Shown piece by piece: positions 7,933 through 16,605 of a stretch of 64,000 nt of DNA. Source of the DNA: Methanocorpusculum sp. (GTDB lineage: Archaea; Halobacteriota; Methanomicrobia; Methanomicrobiales; Methanocorpusculaceae); assembly GCA_029987115.1 (NCBI GenBank), contig DALTWK010000008.1:1-64000 (forward strand), read 5' to 3'. The notes under the pieces were generated by a model. The model did no database searches and had not been told where the DNA came from. It worked only from the letters and a program-made list of their open reading frames with translations. How positions within the stretch are numbered: position 1 is the stretch's first letter; each line of letters starts with the position of its first letter. Both the position numbers and the translations under genes were made by a program.

Positions 7933-8795
7933 TTATTTGCAGTCAATTGTTCCGATTTGGTCTCGGAATCAGATGTTGATGCGACAACCGGAACTTTTGT
8001 TGTTCGTTTAAAAGCTAAAACCGTATACCCTTCGTTATCTGAAATGGGGTAATTTTGAAGATTAAAACCAAGGGATGATGCATTCCTGATTAGTGTCTTG
8101 TCCATTGAGGAATCTTGAATATTAAGAATGATAGTCTCAACTGATTCGGCCAACCGGGTTTCTTTATTGAAAAGAGATGCTGCTACATCATCATCATCTA
8201 TCAATAGTGAGATGTTTTTGCTTTCATTTAGAAAATCATAATTTTCGATTAATTCTGAAATGGTATATACTTCTAGAGCCACATGGGTATTCTCTTTGGG
8301 AGTTGACACGCCAGTTGCTTCAATCGTTTGTTTTGATAGATTATAATAAACAACATTATCAGGTAACGAATAAGAAACGACAGCATTGAGAATTTGTGTG
8401 CCCATATTATTCATCATCTTGGTTTTGGACAGGAGATTTACTAAATTGGTATCTTTTTCAACAGCAAGGTGATGAGGAATTACTTTTATTTTATCATTGA
8501 CATATGCTGTTACAGGTCCAAATCCTGCACCAATCTCTAATACAGGATTGGTAAAAGGAAGGTAGTTATCTATTGCTTCGAAGTAAGAGCTCTTGTAATT
8601 ATTTGGTGAAAACAGAAGCCCAGTGATTATATTACCATCAACATATCGTGAATCAACAGATATCACATTTTTATGAACCATGACCTCGTCAGGATATGCA
8701 GTAAATGACCCAATACAACCCGCGGTGGTAATGGTTAGAACAATAGTTCCAATTATGACGAGCATGACGAATAATCGTCTTTTTGACAGATGCAT
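7929..8795 (-). CDS. Predicted lipoprotein with a methyltransferase-like (FkbM-like) domain
   Basis: A 288-residue protein. Residues 8-24 are a hydrophobic export segment ending in a lipobox-like TTAGC, with Cys27 as the probable lipidated residue, so the body should face outward. The body has VLEIGAGFGPVTAYV, the glycine-rich first loop of Rossmann methyltransferases, followed by AVEKDTNLVNLL and a region resembling the FkbM family. The usual acidic DxExxE segment appears as LLIDDDDV. S-adenosylmethionine is not expected outside the cell, so catalysis is doubtful; a repurposed fold is possible. It is first gene of a three-gene operon with four-base overlap. Confidence 0.65.
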   Translation of the reverse strand: MHLSKRRLFVMLVIIGTIVLTITTAGCIGSFTAYPDEVMVHKNVISVDSRYVDGNIITGLLFSPNNYKSSYFEAIDNYLPFTNPVLEIGAGFGPVTAYVNDKIKVIPHHLAVEKDTNLVNLLSKTKMMNNMGTQILNAVVSYSLPDNVVYYNLSKQTIEATGVSTPKENTHVALEVYTISELIENYDFLNESKNISLLIDDDDVAASLFNKETRLAESVETIILNIQDSSMDKTLIRNASSLGFNLQNYPISDNEGYTVLAFKRTTKVPVVASTSDSETKSEQLTANK

Positions 8796-8880
8796 ATAGT
8801 GTATTTTATTTATGACGATATGGTCTTTTTCCTAAGACTACTTATTAAAGAGGAAAACCCAAATAACATAGGTTATATTG

Positions 8881-9153
8881 ATGACAAAAACCGTTGAGAT
8901 TCTATTTTCAGGTAGAGTTCAGAAAATTGGCTTCCGTTCATGTCTCAGGAACATAGGAATAAACCTAGGACTAACTGGAGAAGTGGAGAACCTCAACGAT
9001 GGACGAGTTCGAGCACTAGTTACCGGAGAAGAGGCGCTCATAGACAAATTTATTTCATTGACGTATAGTTGTCCTAATGCCATCATCAAAAATATAGAAA
9101 CCATCGACTATGTCAAGACTGAATTCCCACATTTTACTGTGAAACGAGAGTAA
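8881..9153 (+). CDS. acyP: Acylphosphatase
   Basis: A 90-residue acylphosphatase-fold protein, hydrolysing carboxyl-phosphate bonds such as acetyl phosphate. The signature GRVQKIGFRSCLR contains the phosphate loop and catalytic arginine (Arg20), and GLTGEVENLNDGRV holds the conserved Asn and DG turn. The usual GRVQGVGFR has Lys-Ile in place of Gly-Val, a mild deviation. A TTG codon just upstream keeps the frame open, but the ATG at 8881 is preferred. It starts an apparent three-gene operon (gaps of 6 and 2 bases). Confidence 0.88.
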   Translation: MTKTVEILFSGRVQKIGFRSCLRNIGINLGLTGEVENLNDGRVRALVTGEEALIDKFISLTYSCPNAIIKNIETIDYVKTEFPHFTVKRE

Positions 9154-9159
9154 CGGACT

Positions 9160-9741
9160 ATGAAAAATGAAAAAGAGATAATCTATTTCTCCACACCAGG
9201 TAAGGAAAATACCAATGATTGTGTGGAAATAGCAATCAAAAGAGCAAAAGAACTCGACATCAAGGATATTGTAGTTGCGAGTTGCTCCGGCTACACGGCA
9301 AAACTATTTGCAGAAGCCTGTCAGAAAGAGGGGATGCATCTAATCGTTGTCACCCATGCAGTAGGCTTCGAGAATCCTGGCGAATGGGAATTTGATGAAA
9401 AACTAGCGGAAAAACTCAAAAGTGAGGGACATTCGATAATAACAGGAACACATTCATTATCTGGTATGGAACGTGCAATTTCTCGTCATCTTGGTGGAGG
9501 AAGTCGTACAGAGGCAATAGCCGAGGCATTCAGAAAGATAATTTCCGTCGGTATGAAAGTTGCAGTAGAATGTGTATTAATTGCAGCGGACCAGGGAGCT
9601 GTTCCAGTTAATCGTGAAGTGATTGCTGTCGGTGGGACCAGTGAGGGGGCGGATACCGTGTTAGTAGTAAAGCCATCTCACACTGCAACATTCTTTAATC
9701 TTCATGTATGTGAATTCGTTGCAATGCCAAGAGGGAATTAA
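9160..9741 (+). CDS. Stand-alone pyruvate kinase C-terminal-like domain protein
   Basis: A 193-residue protein with the alpha/beta fold of the pyruvate kinase C-terminal domain, without the catalytic barrel. Visible are an N-terminal TNDCVEIAIKRAKELDIKDIVVASCSGYTAKL, IIVVTHAVGF-type strand patterns, and a C-terminal GGTSEGADTVLVVKP. Such solo domains are common in archaea and their role is not established; binding of a phosphorylated effector is plausible by homology. It lies 6 bases after the acylphosphatase gene and 2 bases before a membrane protein gene. Confidence 0.75.
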   Translation: MKNEKEIIYFSTPGKENTNDCVEIAIKRAKELDIKDIVVASCSGYTAKLFAEACQKEGMHLIVVTHAVGFENPGEWEFDEKLAEKLKSEGHSIITGTHSLSGMERAISRHLGGGSRTEAIAEAFRKIISVGMKVAVECVLIAADQGAVPVNREVIAVGGTSEGADTVLVVKPSHTATFFNLHVCEFVAMPRGN

Positions 9742-9743
9742 CC

Positions 9744-10703
9744 ATGGCAATTGAATCCTTAATTCAAACGTTTCGTTCACTATTTGCGTTTCCCGCAATC
9801 TGGTTGTCCGGGATAATTGCCGCACTTGGTATTTTGGGGACATACATTACATATACAATATTCGGTTTGTGGCTAGCTGTTATGGTTGCTCTCCTCACTG
9901 TCCTCATTGTGCCATTTTTCTTTGCTGGGACTTATGGCATACTCCTTGATAATAACAAGAAAAAAGGGGCGTTTATTATATACGGTGCATATGGTTACTT
10001 CAAAACTCTTCTCCCGTGGCTATTTCTTTTGTTAATAACCATTGTTGGCACCTTAGCACTCAACTACTTCCTTATCATAATTGGGATATCAGATTCATTT
10101 AGAATGATAATATCATGTCTGATTATTTTCCCAATAATATTCTACTGTTATTTTGCTGATATTTCCGCAATTCGACATAATTTGAGGACGTGGCAAGCAA
10201 TCAAAGATAGCGCTCATAAAGTATCAACGGCATCCTTTTCTGTAATTGCATTCTACCTCTTCAACATCTTAATAATAATATTCATCCTCCCGCTCTTATT
10301 CGATTTACTCTTCGGTCTTTTCGGAGGAACGGAAATATTAACTGCCGGTCTTACCGATATTCTCAGCCAATTCGGTATAACTGATTTAGAATCATCAACC
10401 GCTCTTTCCTATCAGTCTATACTCGAAAACATCTCAACAATGACCGAAGATGATTATCTGATAATTATAAATGAAAAAATAATTCCACTCTTCACAAATG
10501 AAGTTGTCCTCAGAGCATTCTTCTTAAGTGCGGCATTGATTTCTCTCGTATCCCTGCCATTCTTAGCCTCCTTCAAGACATATTATTATCAAAAGATGTT
10601 ATTGATTCAACAGAAAATTCAGCAACAGAAAATAAGTACCCAGCCTGGCCCTGATGCTGACGGGGAATTTGACGAAAAAGGACGTTGGTTCAAATACAAA
10701 TAA
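9744..10703 (+). CDS. Multi-pass membrane protein of unknown function
   Basis: A 319-residue integral membrane protein with about six hydrophobic segments: residues 14-35 and 38-62, a pair near 85-135, one near 165-190, and one near 255-275. A long loop before the last segment is acidic (DLESSTALSYQS, TMTEDDYLII). The C-terminal tail is glutamine-rich and ends with DEKGRWFKYK, a soluble cytoplasmic-looking tag. I do not recognise the family. It is the last gene of the acylphosphatase operon and meets aCPSF1 head-on across a hairpin/T-run terminator. Confidence 0.7.
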   Translation: MAIESLIQTFRSLFAFPAIWLSGIIAALGILGTYITYTIFGLWLAVMVALLTVLIVPFFFAGTYGILLDNNKKKGAFIIYGAYGYFKTLLPWLFLLLITIVGTLALNYFLIIIGISDSFRMIISCLIIFPIIFYCYFADISAIRHNLRTWQAIKDSAHKVSTASFSVIAFYLFNILIIIFILPLLFDLLFGLFGGTEILTAGLTDILSQFGITDLESSTALSYQSILENISTMTEDDYLIIINEKIIPLFTNEVVLRAFFLSAALISLVSLPFLASFKTYYYQKMLLIQQKIQQQKISTQPGPDADGEFDEKGRWFKYK

Positions 10704-10710
10704 TCCAGTA

Positions 10711-10764
10711 TATTGAAACAGTAATTGAAAAAGTGATGTGTTTCAATTAATACACACTTTTTTT
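10711..10764. terminator. Inverted-repeat terminator between convergent genes
   Basis: A ten-base inverted repeat (TATTGAAACA at 10711-10720 and TGTTTCAATA at 10739-10748, apart from the loop) lies between convergent genes. It is followed by seven T residues at 10758-10764 for rightward transcription. It probably separates the membrane protein operon from the aCPSF1 gene. Confidence 0.5.
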
Positions 10765-10776
10765 CTATTTGAAGAA

Positions 10777-12687
10777 TTAGATAAGACGGTATGTTTCCAA
10801 GTTCTGTGGAGATACCGTCTGTATGTGATATTTTTTGTAGATTGAACTCGCGAGATCAATAGTCTTAGATTCTTCACCATGAATGGTGAATACTCTTTCC
10901 GGTTTTGGTTGAACATACTGAACATAATTCATCAACTGTTTTCTATCAGCATGTCCAGAGAAACCTTCTACTGTTTGAACTTCCATGTTGATGATAATGC
11001 TTCCTTTCTTCCCAGTTGGAACCTCGCGCCATCCTTTCTGGATACGGCGACCGTAAGTACCTTCCGCCTGATATCCAACAAAAATGAGCGTGTTCTTTTC
11101 AGATTCAGCTAAATTTGTTAAGTACTCAATTACCGGGCCGCCATTAAGCATTCCAGATGTGGAGATGATAACACATGGATTTTCAGAAAAGATGACCCCC
11201 TGACGTTTCTCTTGAGAATCAACCTGCTCAAAACATTCAGCTAAGAAGGGGTTATAATTATCGCGGAAAATCTGATTTCGCAAATCATTATTGAGGTATT
11301 CCGGATATGCAGTGTGCATGGCCGTTGCTTCCTTAATCATGCCATCTAAGTATATCTTACAGGCAGGAATCTTCTTCGTACGGATTCCCTCCTCTAATGC
11401 AAGCATCAATTCTTGTGATCTACCAACAGCAAAAGCAGGAATTAAGACTTTTCCGCCACGCGATAGAGTATTGTTAATTACTTCGTAGAGACGTTCTTCA
11501 GCCTCCTGACGAGAGGGGGAGAAGTCTTCAGAACCTCCATAGGTTGACTCCATAACCAACGCTTCGAGACGAGGGAATTGAGATACAGCTGGATTAAAAA
11601 GACGACTTTTTGAATAGTATAAATCTCCCGTAAATGCTATGTTATAGAGACCATTGCCGACATTGAAATGAGCAATCGAAGATCCGAGAATATGCCCAGC
11701 ATTATGGAGAGTGAGTTTTAAATCAGGGGCAATATCGGTGACATCGCCGTACCCAAGGGCTATGGTATGTTTAACAAACTCACGTACTTCGTTAGATGAA
11801 TATGGCGGAGCACGATCCTCTTTATTATTAACATCAAGATAGTCAAGTTGCAACATAGCCGCGAGATCACGCGTTGCAGGAGTGGTGTATACAGGGCCAT
11901 CGTAACCATATCGGTACAGAACGGGCACATATGCGCAATGGTCCAGGTGAGCGTGAGTTAAGACTACCGCATCCAGTGTATCAAACGGAAATATTTCAGG
12001 TACGTTGAGATAGGGAGAAGATGCCGGACCAGTTGCACCAGGCGATTCACCACAATCAATCAGAACCTTGCTTTGAGGAGTGGTAAGAAGAAAAGCGGCT
12101 CGGCCAACCTGGCGACAACAACCAAGAGTGGTTACCCGTAACCATTGATCACGATCGCGGGGAGAGAAACGAGATTCACGATGAATTTTTCTTCCACATC
12201 TTCGGAGGAAATCTTTTCTCTCATCACGTGCTTCTCGAAGATACTGACGAACCTGCTTGATAGTCATTGATGGGATTGGAGGTGTACGGACAACTTTGGG
12301 GGTCCAACCTGTTTTCATCGTAATATCCCGGAGTGTTGAACCATTTTTCCCGATAACAACACCAGGTTTTTCAGCTTCAATCAGCATTTCTCCGGTATCT
12401 GTATCAAAGAAAATATCAGATATGCCGGCACCCTCGGGGACAACCTTTTTGACCATATCATAGGCTATTTCCGTGTCACCGAGAATATTCGGACGAACGA
12501 CGATACGCTTCCTTAAATCGCGGGCTAATGTTTTGATTAAATCCTGTTCAGCGGCAAACTTCTCCGGATTATCGGTATAGATAACCATTTCCGGCCCTTC
12601 ATATTCTACATCAGTTACTTCAACGCCGCGGGGGACTTTTTTATTGATTGTTTCTTTAAGATCTTTGAGTCTTTCTTCAACCTGCAT
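10777..12687 (-). CDS. fttA: aCPSF1/FttA beta-CASP ribonuclease and transcription termination factor
   Basis: A 636-residue archaeal CPSF1-type ribonuclease. The N-terminus has two KH-like domains (about 1-145), with GKNGSTLRDI near residue 113. The metallo-beta-lactamase core starts near residue 180 and carries TLGCCRQVGRAA and the metal motif THAHLDH; MESTYGG and a beta-CASP insertion follow. It ends with the C-terminal FSGHADRKQL and IHGEE motifs. Family members cut RNA and terminate transcription in archaea together with the elongating polymerase. Length and architecture are normal. It is followed upstream, on the same strand, by psmB with a 24-base gap. Confidence 0.95.
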   Translation of the reverse strand: MQVEERLKDLKETINKKVPRGVEVTDVEYEGPEMVIYTDNPEKFAAEQDLIKTLARDLRKRIVVRPNILGDTEIAYDMVKKVVPEGAGISDIFFDTDTGEMLIEAEKPGVVIGKNGSTLRDITMKTGWTPKVVRTPPIPSMTIKQVRQYLREARDERKDFLRRCGRKIHRESRFSPRDRDQWLRVTTLGCCRQVGRAAFLLTTPQSKVLIDCGESPGATGPASSPYLNVPEIFPFDTLDAVVLTHAHLDHCAYVPVLYRYGYDGPVYTTPATRDLAAMLQLDYLDVNNKEDRAPPYSSNEVREFVKHTIALGYGDVTDIAPDLKLTLHNAGHILGSSIAHFNVGNGLYNIAFTGDLYYSKSRLFNPAVSQFPRLEALVMESTYGGSEDFSPSRQEAEERLYEVINNTLSRGGKVLIPAFAVGRSQELMLALEEGIRTKKIPACKIYLDGMIKEATAMHTAYPEYLNNDLRNQIFRDNYNPFLAECFEQVDSQEKRQGVIFSENPCVIISTSGMLNGGPVIEYLTNLAESEKNTLIFVGYQAEGTYGRRIQKGWREVPTGKKGSIIINMEVQTVEGFSGHADRKQLMNYVQYVQPKPERVFTIHGEESKTIDLASSIYKKYHIQTVSPQNLETYRLI

Positions 12688-12711
12688 GAAAATCGTTCCA
12701 AAAAAGAGATG

Positions 12712-13344
12712 TTAGAGGGTGACAAGCTTGGTTATTGTGTCATCTGGTATTTGTTCAAATTTATCTTTCGTGATAACCACCACATTATATCCCTCTCCCG
12801 ATGCGGAATCACGACGCATGGCGGCACGCAGAGCACGGGCTGCAAGAGCAACTGCCTCATTTTCATTCATACCATCCTTATATCGGTCCTCCAGCACACC
12901 ATAAGCTATTACCGATCCAGACCCAGTTGAGACAAAGTTTTCTTCAAGTGTAGCCCCACCTGCGGCATCCACAGAATAAACAGATGGTCCATTTGCATCA
13001 AAACCACCAACTAATAGTTGGACATAATATGGCGTGAATCTATTCTGATTCAGATAATTTGAAAGTACCGTCGCTGCAGCACCAACACTTATTGGCTGAC
13101 CGCGGCGAATTTGGTATAAACTACATTCTACTGAGATGACACGTATGAGTTGCTGTGCATCGCCAACACCACCTGCAATTGTCATACCGATATGATTTGC
13201 AATAGCATGGACCTTCTTTGCTTTTTTACTTGCAATAAGATTTCCCATAGTTGCACGGCGTTCTGTCGCAAGTACAACTCCTTTGTCAAAGACGATACCA
13301 ACAGTAGTTGTTCCTGTCTTTACATCATGATTTTCTTCGGACAT
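12712..13344 (-). CDS. psmB: Archaeal 20S proteasome beta subunit
   Basis: A 210-residue proteasome beta subunit. A short propeptide (MSEENHDVKTG) precedes the threonine run TTTVGIVF, so autocleavage at Gly11-Thr12 would expose the N-terminal nucleophile. The family's lysine (ATERRATMGNLIASKKAKKV region) and the GSGSVIAYGVLED and DSASGEGYNVVVI segments are present. Fourteen of these subunits form the two central catalytic rings. The gene lies just upstream of fttA on the same strand; no alpha subunit gene is in the window. Confidence 0.95.
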   Translation of the reverse strand: MSEENHDVKTGTTTVGIVFDKGVVLATERRATMGNLIASKKAKKVHAIANHIGMTIAGGVGDAQQLIRVISVECSLYQIRRGQPISVGAAATVLSNYLNQNRFTPYYVQLLVGGFDANGPSVYSVDAAGGATLEENFVSTGSGSVIAYGVLEDRYKDGMNENEAVALAARALRAAMRRDSASGEGYNVVVITKDKFEQIPDDTITKLVTL

Positions 13345-13451
13345 AGAATCTCTCTATATTGATAAATAGATAGTGGCAAAACAGTTCAAATGAACTGATA
13401 AAAGTGCTAATTAAATATTGTGCGTTTCCAGAAATAAATATGTTGGTTATT

Positions 13452-14765
13452 TCACTTAAAGAGATACGGGAGCAATATAGAGAAGAGAATGAGCATTACA
13501 AGGACATAGGAAACAGTTGAACAAACACGATAGGCACTTTCTTCACTTTTTCCCCGTTTTTTGTAAAAAGCCCCCAAAATTTCTCTTAGAATCTGCCCTC
13601 CATCAAATGCCCGAATAGGTAGTGCATTGAATACACCAAGGAGAATATTTATCCAGGCTGACCAGAAAAGGAGATGTACTATTCCCCAGAATCCCAAAAA
13701 TGGTTCTTTTATTACCGCGGGGTCAGGAATGTCTGCTACGAGGAAACTAAATGTTGAAGTCCCAGATAATGTGGCAAATGGCATTGAAACAAAACTGAGG
13801 GCGGATGATACAAATCCAGAAAGACTCGTGGGATGTGTCAACCCTTCAAGTGATAATAAGATATTCTGAGGATCTATGAATGATATCCCAACATAACCGC
13901 GACCATCAGAAATCGCACTTTCCCCGGGGAGGGCTGAAAGCAGAATATCATATTGACAGGATTCCCCCCTGTACTCCCCACTAAAGGATACTAAATCTCC
14001 CACATTTGTTTCAGATAGAAGATATACAACTTCCTCTTGTGTTGAGACAGGGATACCATTGATATCGTAAATAACGAATCCCTCCGGAAGGTTACCATCT
14101 GCAGCAGGGGAACCCGGGTTAACACCCACCACACAAACATGTTCACCAGGAACGACCATCCCTAACAAACAGGAAAGAATCAGGAGACATATTATGCCAA
14201 ATACAATATTATTTGTGATTCCCGCTGCAAACATTCGCAATTTAGCCCCAATCTTCGCAGCTTTTACATCCTCTTCCTTGGGTTCTACAAATGCACCAAT
14301 TGGGATGACTAATGCGAGAATTCCAGTTGATTTTACCTTTATCCCCTCAACACGGGCAAGAATTCCATGACCAAACTCATGAATAACCATCGCTAAGATG
14401 AGAGATAACCAAACTGCAATCGTAGACGGAACGTAGTCATTTATCCCAGGAATCAGCAGAAGGTTCTGAACTGCAGTTGGTTCTGGTTTAAGTTGAACAG
14501 TCAGTAATGCTGTTATGACGAACAAGATGGTAATGACCACACCCGACAATATGGTAAGAATAATGCCTGTTGTTGCATAGGCTTTGAGAAAACGTTTCGG
14601 ACGAGAAAGAGCGTCAAATATTCCGACATGCTCCGTCTTTATCATAATACAGGGACCTGCAAAATCAAAAAGATGCGGGAGAATTTTCTTCGACTTTAAC
14701 CAATAATACAAAGAAGCATAGAGCATCACTGCAATGATTACTGGTATCAGCCAGTCGAAGTCCAT
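13452..14765 (-). CDS. Site-2-type intramembrane metalloprotease (M50) with PDZ domain
   Basis: A 437-residue polytopic membrane protease. It has N-terminal hydrophobic segments (about 5-24 and 66-90), then the zinc motif HEFGH at residues 129-133 inside a membrane helix. A further helix pair near 185-210 is followed by a PDZ-like domain (GVNPGSPAADGNLPEGFVIYDINGIPV). The C-terminal NALPIRAFDGGQILREI provides the third zinc ligand (FDGG in place of the common LDGG). Family members cut membrane-anchored substrates in regulated intramembrane proteolysis; the target is unknown. It stands alone between psmB and mer, all on the minus strand. Confidence 0.9.
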   Translation of the reverse strand: MDFDWLIPVIIAVMLYASLYYWLKSKKILPHLFDFAGPCIMIKTEHVGIFDALSRPKRFLKAYATTGIILTILSGVVITILFVITALLTVQLKPEPTAVQNLLLIPGINDYVPSTIAVWLSLILAMVIHEFGHGILARVEGIKVKSTGILALVIPIGAFVEPKEEDVKAAKIGAKLRMFAAGITNNIVFGIICLLILSCLLGMVVPGEHVCVVGVNPGSPAADGNLPEGFVIYDINGIPVSTQEEVVYLLSETNVGDLVSFSGEYRGESCQYDILLSALPGESAISDGRGYVGISFIDPQNILLSLEGLTHPTSLSGFVSSALSFVSMPFATLSGTSTFSFLVADIPDPAVIKEPFLGFWGIVHLLFWSAWINILLGVFNALPIRAFDGGQILREILGAFYKKRGKSEESAYRVCSTVSYVLVMLILFSILLPYLFK

Positions 14766-14849
14766 ATAGAATTATTTGTTACTGAAAGAATAAGAGTTTG
14801 TTTAAAAGAGCAGAGATTTTTTGAAAATGAAAATTGGGAAAATCCCAAT

Positions 14850-15833
14850 TTACATAATCTTACCGAGTAAGCGGATGGAGTTGGTCATGTCCGGTCCAAG
14901 TGGGGAACCGAAGATAATCTGAGTAACTCCTGCTTTGGTAAGGTCTTCACACTTCTGTCTGATGGTGTCCGGGGTACCGCAGATGGTGAATGCGTTCAGT
15001 TCTGCGTCACCAACAAGTTCGTTAACGGACTTGAAATCAAAGCGTGCAAGTGCGTCTTTAATCTTTGCAACGTTTCCAAGGTCGAGACCGTGGCGCTGTA
15101 AAAGTGCTTCCGGAGATCCTGCTGCAATGAATGCAGATACAATCTTTGCTGCCTTCTTTGCTTTCTTCTCATCTTTGTCGATGGAAAGTGCAGTGTATGC
15201 TCCAACATCGAAGCCCTTCTTGCCAACTTTCTCACATGCTGCCTTGATGATTGGGATTGCAACTTCGAAGTCCTTCGGGTTGGATGCGTTGATTAATGCT
15301 CCATCGCCTTTGAGACCTGCGAGCTCGAGTACTTTCGGACCCTGTGCACCAACATAGATTGGGATGTTCTTCTTTCCCGGGAGGGTGACACCAGTAAGTT
15401 TTGCACCATCGTAGTCGAAGTAGGTCTTTCCACACTTCTTCATTTCTGCACCGGTGCACATCTCACGGATAGTGTCGATTGCTTCTCCGAGTCTTGCAAC
15501 TGGCTTTTCTGGGGTGATGCAGAGCTTCGGGAGAGTGGACAGGTCACCTGGGCCAATACCGAGGGTTGCACGACCGTCGGAGATTTCATTGAGGGTGCAT
15601 GCGAAGGATGCCATTGCTGCCGGGGTGTCGGTGAAGGAGTTCATGATACCCGGACCCATCTTCATGGTGGTGGTTGCCTGTGCGACTGCAGTTAAGACTG
15701 CGTAGCAGTGTCTGTTGTTATAGTGGTTGGTGATCCATGCGTAGTCAATGTCTTTGGACTCTGCGAGTTTACAGAAGTTCACGACCTGCTTGACGTTAAT
15801 GTTTCCTGGAACGAATTCAATTCCGTAAGACAT
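14850..15833 (-). CDS. mer: F420-dependent methylenetetrahydromethanopterin reductase
   Basis: A 327-residue luciferase-like TIM-barrel reductase that uses F420H2 to convert methylene-H4MPT to methyl-H4MPT, a core step of methanogenesis from CO2. Diagnostic stretches are GIEFVPGNINVKQV at the N-terminus, YAWITNHYNNRH near residue 35, LGIGPGDLSTLP, IPIYVGAQGPKV and the C-terminal IIFGSPLGPD. Codon use is more biased and GC-rich than the surrounding genes, as expected for high expression. It is monocistronic. Confidence 0.97.
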   Translation of the reverse strand: MSYGIEFVPGNINVKQVVNFCKLAESKDIDYAWITNHYNNRHCYAVLTAVAQATTTMKMGPGIMNSFTDTPAAMASFACTLNEISDGRATLGIGPGDLSTLPKLCITPEKPVARLGEAIDTIREMCTGAEMKKCGKTYFDYDGAKLTGVTLPGKKNIPIYVGAQGPKVLELAGLKGDGALINASNPKDFEVAIPIIKAACEKVGKKGFDVGAYTALSIDKDEKKAKKAAKIVSAFIAAGSPEALLQRHGLDLGNVAKIKDALARFDFKSVNELVGDAELNAFTICGTPDTIRQKCEDLTKAGVTQIIFGSPLGPDMTNSIRLLGKIM

Positions 15834-15985
15834 AGTTCATTACACCTCATTCTAAAAGTTTCACTGCTCAACATAAATATATTATCATTTTGAGAAGGGG
15901 TTTTAAGCCAAGAAAACCGTTTGTTTTCACTCTGCACGAAAATAAGGCAGGAGTGAACGTAAAAATCCGCGCTCTGAATATTGAA

Positions 15986-16057
15986 CGGACCTGCCGGGGA
16001 TCGAACCCGGTTCATTGGGTTCGAAGCCCAATAGGATATCCACTACCCCACAAGTCC
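15986..16057 (-). tRNA. tRNA-Arg (anticodon TCG)
   Basis: On the complement the acceptor GGACTTG (16057-16051) pairs with CAGGTCC (15993-15987), with one G-T pair; discriminator G is at 15986. The anticodon stem ATTGGG/CCCAAT encloses CTTCGAA with TCG at the centre, and the T arm is CCGGG-TTCGATC-CCCGG. There is no intron and no encoded CCA. Confidence 0.93.
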
Positions 16058-16126
16058 AGTATATTATTATTAGACGTTCTCCCTTTTACCCTTGTTGATA
16101 AATATCATATTGACATAAAGATATGT

Positions 16127-16558
16127 ATGGTCCTATCATCTTCAGTTATACGGAAAAGACTTTCAGAGGGAAAACTTGGAATTGAACCATTTGCGGAAGA
16201 ATCACTCCAACCATCATCATATGATTTACGAAGTGCAGAAGATACTATTCTGAAAAAAGGAGAGATGACACTCGTTCCCACCATGGAATTTGTATCTCTA
16301 CCTGAAGACCTTTGTGCAACACTTTGGGGGCGCTCTTCTTTCGGAAGAAAAGGAGTTACTCTCGGCGCTGGTTACATAGACCCGGGATTTCGCGGAAATC
16401 TGACACTTTGTATGGTAAATAACGGTCAAGAAGACATTAAAATTGTCAAAGGAATGCGGATTGTGCAGATGCTAATTCATCCAATTGAGGGAAGTGTAGA
16501 GTCAGCTTATAATGGTCATTATCAAGACAGTCACGGGAAGGTCAACTCAATACTATAA
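16127..16558 (+). CDS. dcd: dCTP deaminase / dUTPase superfamily protein with an altered catalytic position
   Basis: A 143-residue protein of the dUTPase-like beta-barrel fold. It has LQPSSYDLR near residue 27, the phosphate motif GRSSFGRKG (68-76), AGYIDPGFRGNLTL (81-94), GMRIVQ and a C-terminal YNGHYQDSHG resembling dCTP deaminases. In dCTP deaminases the segment after IDPG reads as LE with a catalytic Glu; here the aligned residue is Cys95. The protein is also shorter than typical Dcd (about 180-200). It may act as a dUTPase or use another mechanism. The frame is open further upstream, but that stretch overlaps the tRNA, so ATG 16127 is chosen. Confidence 0.75.
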   Translation: MVLSSSVIRKRLSEGKLGIEPFAEESLQPSSYDLRSAEDTILKKGEMTLVPTMEFVSLPEDLCATLWGRSSFGRKGVTLGAGYIDPGFRGNLTLCMVNNGQEDIKIVKGMRIVQMLIHPIEGSVESAYNGHYQDSHGKVNSIL

Positions 16559-16605
16559 CCTCTTTTTCCGATGGATATTTACTCATAAGAATCAATATAC
16601 AAAAT

